This document shows, one piece after another, positions 56,905 to 64,000 of a stretch of 64,000 nt of DNA. The notes beneath the pieces were generated by a model that was given only the letters and a program-made list of their open reading frames with translations, was not told the origin of the DNA and ran no database searches. A program made the position numbers and the translations under genes. Source of the DNA: Isoetes taiwanensis (Eukaryota > Streptophyta > Lycopodiopsida > Isoetales > Isoetaceae); the NCBI GenBank assembly GCA_021234155.1, contig JAJEKV010000049.1, forward strand, positions 5,329,001 to 5,393,000, written 5' to 3'. Each line of letters begins with the position of its first letter. Position 1 is the stretch's first letter.

Positions 56905-59900
56905 ACATCCCCTTTTTTGTTGCTGTCCTTTTTTCACTTCTGTGTTTGTTAAAAATTATTTGTTCAACCATAAAGAACCCATAACAAGTAATGCCACCAT
57001 TTATTCAATCGCAATGAACCCATAATAAATTGAAATGCCAAATCATACCACTATGACAACTAAAGATGTCATAGCCCTCCAAAAGAATCTGGTTTTATGT
57101 GCAAGAAATCTATATCAACATTTCAAACCATTCTTTGGTTTGCTGAATCGAGCAAATTGACGAGGATCTATGAGTCATTTAGCAAACCAATTGCAGTTGA
57201 GTGCCTTCCATCATATTACAATCAGATTGTTGCCTATGAGATGCCTCCTGAACGTAAGGCTAATCTGCACATTTAAAGCAAGCCCGAGAAAACAAGTCAC
57301 TCCTTTGATGGTGTCGTTAAGTATCCCAAATGTTGTGGGCATTTGAAATGTATGAATCCTATCCGTGACTATCTATTATCTAAAGGTCACTTTAATGAAT
57401 TCCAATGGAGAGGGACTCTTAAAAAAAGTGTCTAATAGTAGATCTTTGAAAAGAATGAATGGCATGTGAGTATTGTGAAGAAAAACCTTCAGGTATTGCT
57501 TTGAGCAATTGTCAGATATATTATGTGTTGCCCGATAATCTCCACTAAACGAGATTGGTCTTGCATGTGGAAAAACATGAACATCCTATAAGGGCACCAC
57601 CTAGCCCGAATCGTTGTTTTGATGCCAAAAGATTCTTGAAGACAAGTCAAGTGCATCTATGATTAGGAAAAGGATTGAAGGAGAAAGAGCGAGAGGTTGT
57701 TGCACATATTACAATCAATAACCTCATCTCTAATAACCTCATCTCGCTCTAATTTTCCTCCAATGTCTTGTGGAAAAAATGGTAGGTGCTATATCTTGAA
57801 AAAAGCCAACCACAGCCGCAAGGTCTAGTGTAAGAGCTTGTGAACCGAATGTGACTTGGAGGTGGTTTGAAAAATTGTTGGTTCATTTTGACCATTTGTG
57901 AAACATACTCTCACAAAATGGACAACATTGGCTTGTCATTTTTATGATCCGAGGTACACATGTCATATGGGTTACATCAATTATTTCAATGCTTGTAGTT
58001 AATTCTATGCTTGTAATCTTGCATACGATTTGCTTGGGTTATCTACACGACGGGAAGTAGCAAAGCCATGACAAAGAAGGGTTGCCATTGTAGTTTTGCA
58101 CTCATATCCACTAATGTGTATCAATCAGGCATATCCGCCTTGCAAAGAGAGATTGATTGTGCCAAAGTGCACCGTAATGGCAGTAACCCCTCCGATGCCC
58201 GCTTCCCGCAATATGAGAACCGAGTAGTGCTAGTATCCTGGCAAGTTGGGTAGCCTCAGACGCATGCTTCCATATTTCCATGAGAAAGATGAGATTCATA
58301 TCCGCAAAGAACCTAATTGAGACTATCTCCTTTTGCTATTGATAGCTCCCGCCAGCCTAAGAGACTATATGAAGGCACAATTTTATTTGTCGGGCGGAGA
58401 TGCCGCCAGATCAAAGGGTAGCAAGAAAAGAGGGCGTAAGTAGATGTAGCCAAATGCAAAAGATGCTTACATACGAAAGCAACAACGATAAGGCAACCGA
58501 GTCGACTGGGTCAGAGGGCAAAGCAAAGACATGGTCGGTTTATTAGGTCCTGTAAGAGCCCTCCCGAGGGTTCGCAGATTTGCGCAGCCTTTAGGCGAAG
58601 AAGATCTGTGATCTTGCCTCAACAACAAGCCTATAGCTCCCTTTGTTGGCGATGCTCCTTACTTTTGGCGTGAAGTCTTCTTGTTGTCGCGAGTCGTGAT
58701 CTCGCGTTCAACCCTCTGTGGTTGTCCCCTTCACCGCTTACCGGCACAATATGGCTGCCCGCCTTGTGCATCGCTGATTGTGAATGTAAAACACGCAGAG
58801 CGGTCGGAGTGTTGAGCGGCATGTTGACTCACCTTTATAATATGCATTGGAATATGGAACGCCATACATGCGAGGACCGGCGGTTTGAGTTCATTGATGA
58901 GGTTCTCTCTCTTCTTCCTCTTTTAGTCCACATACCACCACCACATTATAGCTTCTATGTCTTAGCTCGGGGCTCTTTATCATTGACCAACCCGGCGAGG
59001 CATCATGTCCGCTCAAGGGTATGGGCCGTGCCATACAATGGGGGTTGTGGTGGCATGGATTGGCCCGGCGGTGCAATAGTTGGCGGTCAGGCCGATATCA
59101 TGCGTGCTTTTGGGACATGCGGGATTGGTGAGTGCGTGGAGTGGCCTCTCCTTCCGGAAATTGGGAGCTCTATCTTTGTTATCGTTGTTGAATAGCCCTT
59201 ACCCCCGTGATGCGAGACCCAAGCTCTTTTGGAGCATGTCTTGCAGCGAGATCGCACAAATATTGTCGCAAACTTTATTCATGAGCTTTTGCATGGAGGC
59301 CTTTGCTAAATAAGCTGCTCGCATTTCATGACCCTCGTGCCTCTCTATCCTCCGCGTAGAAGCCTTATGTTCTAATTCTGAAATTTGAATGAAGGATGTC
59401 TCCTCGCTTTTAGTTACCAAATTTATCATCGAGTTGTTGGTTTTCTAAAAAGAATTGGCAAGAGTCCTTTCATCAAAATGGCAAATTCTTTGGATTTACA
59501 ATAGAAAGTAAAGTCCTAGCAAGTTCGGCCATGATATTCTAAGCGAGGTGCATCCGGACTACCCGCGTCGTCGAATCTGTCAATCCTATGGCCCCAAACT
59601 CTATATTGGACTCACAGGCACTTCTCGTTTTGCTTAAGCTCATTTTATGATTAGGAATGACTATGATTTTTGAGATGTCAATCCACGAGTTGAATAAGGT
59701 TTTTGATGGTATATGAACCTCTATACGGCTTAAGGTTTTAGAATATAAAATCGGGAGCTCGAACCTTACCAAAATAATTCAATGTCTTAATAAGACTACT
59801 TTAACCAATCTAACCAATTGAGCTAACGTGACTATTTTTATCTTAAATCTATGTTTTTTTAAAACAACCCATTGAATTGTTTAGATATGGTCTATGGTTT

Positions 59901-62900
59901 AGGAAATATATCCATATCAAAACAGAACCCCCTGTTGTTTTTATATTAGTGTACTCGGTATCTTACACTGCATGCATCATTACCTAATTGCATTTCATTT
60001 GCATTTATAGACTCCAAGCCGGGTTACTATCTCATTTAACTATCTACTTTTTAACTTTTTTTGGTCTTAAATCATCTACCGGATAATCATACTAATGGCA
60101 TAATGGAAACATTAAAATATACTCGGACATAAGATTCAGACATTTCCAAGTGATGTGACTTTGCAGTTAATGTGATTGACAAATAATGTAAGATGAAGCA
60201 ACTAGATCCACTAATATAGACCTCCATAGATCAACTCCTTGTTTTGGAGGTTTGGAAAATCCTTCTTGCATTTCTCCACGCATGTGGATGAGAGATACAA
60301 TCCATTTGTCTTTCCATCTCATCTTTGTGGTTTTCTCATGGAATTATCTCCCGGGTCCTTTCAAGATCCACAACTAAAACTTGCTCCTTCTTTTTCCTTA
60401 CGTGATGTGCCAACTATTGGAGGTCTACATTTTTTCTTTGGAGCAAAGGCATCAGTAATTGGAGGAGCTTTAAGGACATTAATACTAGCAAACTGAGTTG
60501 AGAGATGAGTAGATTGAGTTGAGAGATGAACCAAACCCAGGGGCATAGAAGAAACTCCAGCAAATGAAGTCTTAGGAGCGTGACATCATCGAAGCATGAA
60601 GCGGAGGTCCATGATTGATGTTGAAACCGGAATGGCGATAGCCGAATGACTTCTAGCAATGGATGCCGGAATGGTAGGATCCATCAACAATGAAGTAAAA
60701 ATTTGGTACAATTTGACCAATTCCAGTTGTTATAGCAAAGGGAAAAATCCAGGACCGATGAGGTTTGTAATTCAAGCTTCGAGGGAATGTAAGAAGCCCG
60801 TGCATGTGCCGTGGACTGTGGGATGACACAAACTCCAGGTTCTGGAAATTTCCATGGAGAATGATCTTATTGCAATCTTCGACAAACAAACTTGCTAATC
60901 CAACATTCCATCAATAGCCAGCCAAAATATACATGATTTTCTTGGTGCTGAGGTGGATGTTTCTTGTTTGATTTTTTTCATTGTACCGCAATATTGCACG
61001 GTAGGGAAAAATACAATGGGAACAATAAATTTTATGCCACGCCACATCTACAGATCTCCAATGGAAAGATGCATAAAATGCCATCCATGACATTATTCTC
61101 ATGGCATGTTGCATAGGAATGAATCCTCTGGCTGTGAAACATTTTCATTGACTACTTTAACTTCATATTCTCCCTCCCTCTCATTCAAGTTTTGCTTTTG
61201 TCTTGTTGTAGTCTCATTGTCCTTGATATTCTAACATGTCCCTCAATAAAGCTATCAACCAATGCACGGTATGGGAATTAGATTCAATTCCTTTTAACAT
61301 CAACTCAATAAAGTGGACAATCTTTGAACCATGAAATGGATATCTATAAAAAAGGGCTATTTAGTATTCTAGTATCCCTAATTTCACCGATTTGTACAAA
61401 TGGATAAGGTGCCATAAGCAAATGCCGGTGTTGCCTTCTCTTGGGAATCCAATCCATAGAATTAGCGGCACAACAACTCCAAAAGGGATCCTATGACTAT
61501 AAGCAAAACCGCTCAGGCTCCTCCAAAGACCTTGGTATCCACGATTCTTTGGGTTTTGGTATGTCAGGATTAGCCTAAAATAGCCGACATGTGGGAAGGC
61601 ATTACAAAGTTTGGGACTTAAAGAAAGAAAATTCGATTCAAATCCGGTGCCTTCCCTACGAGATGTATTATCTGATTCGAGCCCAATGAAGCGGGTCTAG
61701 AGATGCGAATCGTAGTCTGGCCAAACCAAAGCAGTCGCATCCCCACCCTCCACCAGGGCTCTCATGGAATCCACACCGCCTAGTCCGGCCCCTCGGGTCC
61801 CCTCAAATCCCAAAGTCCATGGTCATGGACAAAGAATATGCTACAATATTCTTAAATCGGTGGTCCTCTATTTGTCTTGCCCCACACTCCCCTACTGGCA
61901 ACCCAAAAACTACTTTCCAAAAAAGGCAACCCCTAGCATCTTGTTTTTTTTCTCTTAGGTGGTCATTATTTTCTATTATGTTCCCTCGAACAATATTATG
62001 CTCCAATACAACAATGTCAAGCGTTTTTGCTCTAAGTTTTAGGGTTTAGAGATTCGTCTGAGATGATCAGACTTCGCTGTATTCATCCATTTTGCCAAGA
62101 CATGGAGTTCCACAACCCACATTTTTTCGCAATCCGCTCCGTGACTTGCCAGCAACATTATAGAGGGATGAGGTAACCACAAACACATCTTGTGGATATA
62201 CATTTCGTGCTTCCTTTCTCAAATAAAAGCACGAGCTTTATGATCGAACTAGACAATCATCGGCACACTGGAGCCAAGGAAAATTTCAGGCATTTGTTAT
62301 GTTTGGACTAGTGTCTGAGGTTGAACAACCATTGAGAATAAAATGACAATTCTTCTTTATTATTGATTAGATCTTGCCAGTTATACCACCAGCATTAGTC
62401 GCACTTGGGAGGGGAGTGACTTCACCAGTTCAACTGAAAAACCTTTTGATTTTACCTGGGTTTTATTTATACAAGATAATGCAACTGGAATAGCGGCCTT
62501 GAACAGGCCATATGAGAATAATGCGCTCACAGTTTCAATGGTAGCAGCTATCAAAGACCAATTCATCAATGTAGTTAACCACGTGAATGTCATGGTCTGA
62601 ATTTCATCTTACTATGTTTTGTTTAACAACGATTTGTCTGGTTAAATCCTGCATGGCCCTTCTAGATATTTACGGATTTTTCAGCTGCACAGCCAGTTTG
62701 TTTGTTGTTGTTTCTCTTTTTCTGTTGGTTAAGCATCAACAGAGGACATTGCTGGTATTGTTTTTTCGGCACAGGGTTGTTGATTGGCTGAATTCTGCTA
62801 TTGATGCAGATCGAGCGGCTCATGGAGCAATACAAGAAATGGGACAATAAAAAGGATGTGCACCTTGTGCTGCTAAAGTATAGTCTCTATGTACTTATTA

Positions 62901-64000
62901 TCTTTCAAAAGATTGTGACTACTATGAACGTTTTCTGTTAAAAATTATCTCAACACCTAAGCAGACAATGAATGTGAAATGTTATGGAAAGTAGTTCTTA
63001 GCCTCTGTCTCATTAAGCATAGAGAAATACAACTGCCAAAAAAACACGAGAAGTCCTGGGCTCAGTAGTATCAGCTGCTACAAAAACTATTCTACTAATG
63101 AAGGTAAAAAATACGGTAGATAACTGGTGGAAGTTGTGTAGTCGCGGTTTATCCTTTATTTTTCACAAAATACGATGGCATCCATTTACTTGGTTTTTTT
63201 CTTCTGTGTTGAGTAGGGTCCTGGAAATGCTTTCTGCACAGGTGTGATTTCTCATGCATTGATCGTTGGAAGAGACAAGGTACAAACCCATGGCATGAGC
63301 TTCTTTAGTAGTGATATGGACATGCAAGTTAACAATAGTTATGACTTCTTGCAGAATCCCATTCAAGAGCATATGACCTCTTTACCAAGCAGTATTTGTT
63401 AAACTTACATTCTTAGTTCATATAAAAGCCCCATGTAAGCCTTGTAGGTTCCTACTATTTGGAATTACAGTTAACAAGATTGGTTTATGCAGATTGCCTT
63501 AATGGATGGATTGATTTATAATGGGGTAGCTTCTCACTTCACAGCTCTTTTAGAGTTGTATGGGAGAAATGTGTAAAATGCCTTCTAATGCTGTTCCGCT
63601 TTCAATTTTCTGCACTTGTTTTCCTTCTATTCCATTTTGTCGGAGTTAAAACTGTTTTGGGACATATTCTCTCTAATGCTTGTTGAAGGAACAAAGATTT
63701 TGACATTGTGGCTCATGTCCTTGTGTGATTGCCTCCATAATGCTAACTTGAAGACTAATATTATCCTTTAACAACTAACAAGGAAATTTCGATTAGCAGT
63801 TCTTTGCTATCCCTGCAGTTGCTGGGTTTTCATCCAGATGCAGGGCTTCACACTACTTTCTGGCCTTCCTGGTTTCATTGGTGAGTTTGCGCCTTCTGGT
63901 TTTTTTATTGGTGGGTTTGCCTTTGTGCTGGCCCTCGACTTTTCCCTCATTGACAAGTATCTTATTTTACGTATCATATGGTAGGTGAGTACTTAGCCCT
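56905..64000. other. Unassigned interval to the window end
   Basis: No gene family or known element could be named. Notable open frames are 58722-59195 on the plus strand (157 codons, no motif; GC-richer than its surroundings) and 62587-62850 (hydrophobic start, then VVDWLNSAIDADRAAHGAIQ, which looks exon-like but unidentified). A short tandem pair gagttgagagatga occurs at 60496-60527. The rest is AT-rich and without clear repeats. Confidence 0.4.

Noticed and set aside
58722-59195. 157-codon frame as a possible gene
   Set aside because: No motif, no neighbouring exons and no clear codon signal; kept only as part of the unassigned interval.

Overview
The window is nuclear DNA of a land plant. 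It holds one apparently intact plant gene, a carboxylesterase of the CXE/GID1-like family at 18897-19934, and a fragment of an NPH3-type BTB gene at about 52.9-53.2 kb. Nearly everything else that can be recognised is transposable-element DNA of eukaryotic type: LINEs, a Ty3/gypsy element, PIF/Harbinger, a Mutator-like element and MITE-like elements. The low gene density, deep nesting and decayed long repeats suggest a large, repeat-rich genome such as a gymnosperm or fern, but the species cannot be fixed from sequence alone.

Layout. From 1 to 16.1 kb there is a chain of elements separated by six long, nearly perfect (GA)n/(TC)n arrays (about 97-145 bp each). It contains three copies of a two-ORF LINE (here LINE-A), all on the minus strand, a relative (LINE-B), and a PIF/Harbinger transposon with a Myb/SANT ORF and a DDE transposase. 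Such arrays occur nowhere else in the window. From 16.6 to 18.8 kb lies sequence that includes the upstream region of the carboxylesterase gene; an inverted, rearranged copy lies at 37.0-40.2 kb. Between these arms are the gene, a gypsy integrase fragment (21.3 kb), a Mutator-like element of about 8 kb with a 9-10 bp target duplication (22.14-30.19 kb), a degraded L1-type LINE (30.2-33.2 kb) and a fold-back made of two LINE-B 3' ends (33.84-34.66 kb). A second gypsy fragment (40.2-41.5 kb) follows. From 41.5 to 64 kb the sequence is mostly AT-rich and unassigned, with palindromic minisatellites, an LTR/primer-binding-site relic, the NPH3-like fragment and a second head-to-head LINE-B pair (54.5-56.9 kb).

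Most interesting system. LINE-A combines three features. (1) Copies sit head to tail, bounded by (TC)n microsatellite, as expected of a microsatellite-directed retrotransposon. (2) In both copies where the junction is present, ORF1 and ORF2 are in the same frame, separated only by one UAG in the shared context GAA-UAG-GGA, with no AUG before the first endonuclease catalytic motif; this suggests stop-codon readthrough. (3) LINE-A and LINE-B transcripts end in a small hairpin, AGRCC-loop-GGYCT on the RNA strand, whose stem shows compensatory change and which lies just before family-specific simple tails (TATTC, ATTTC or ATTCA units). This could be a shared recognition site for their reverse transcriptases.
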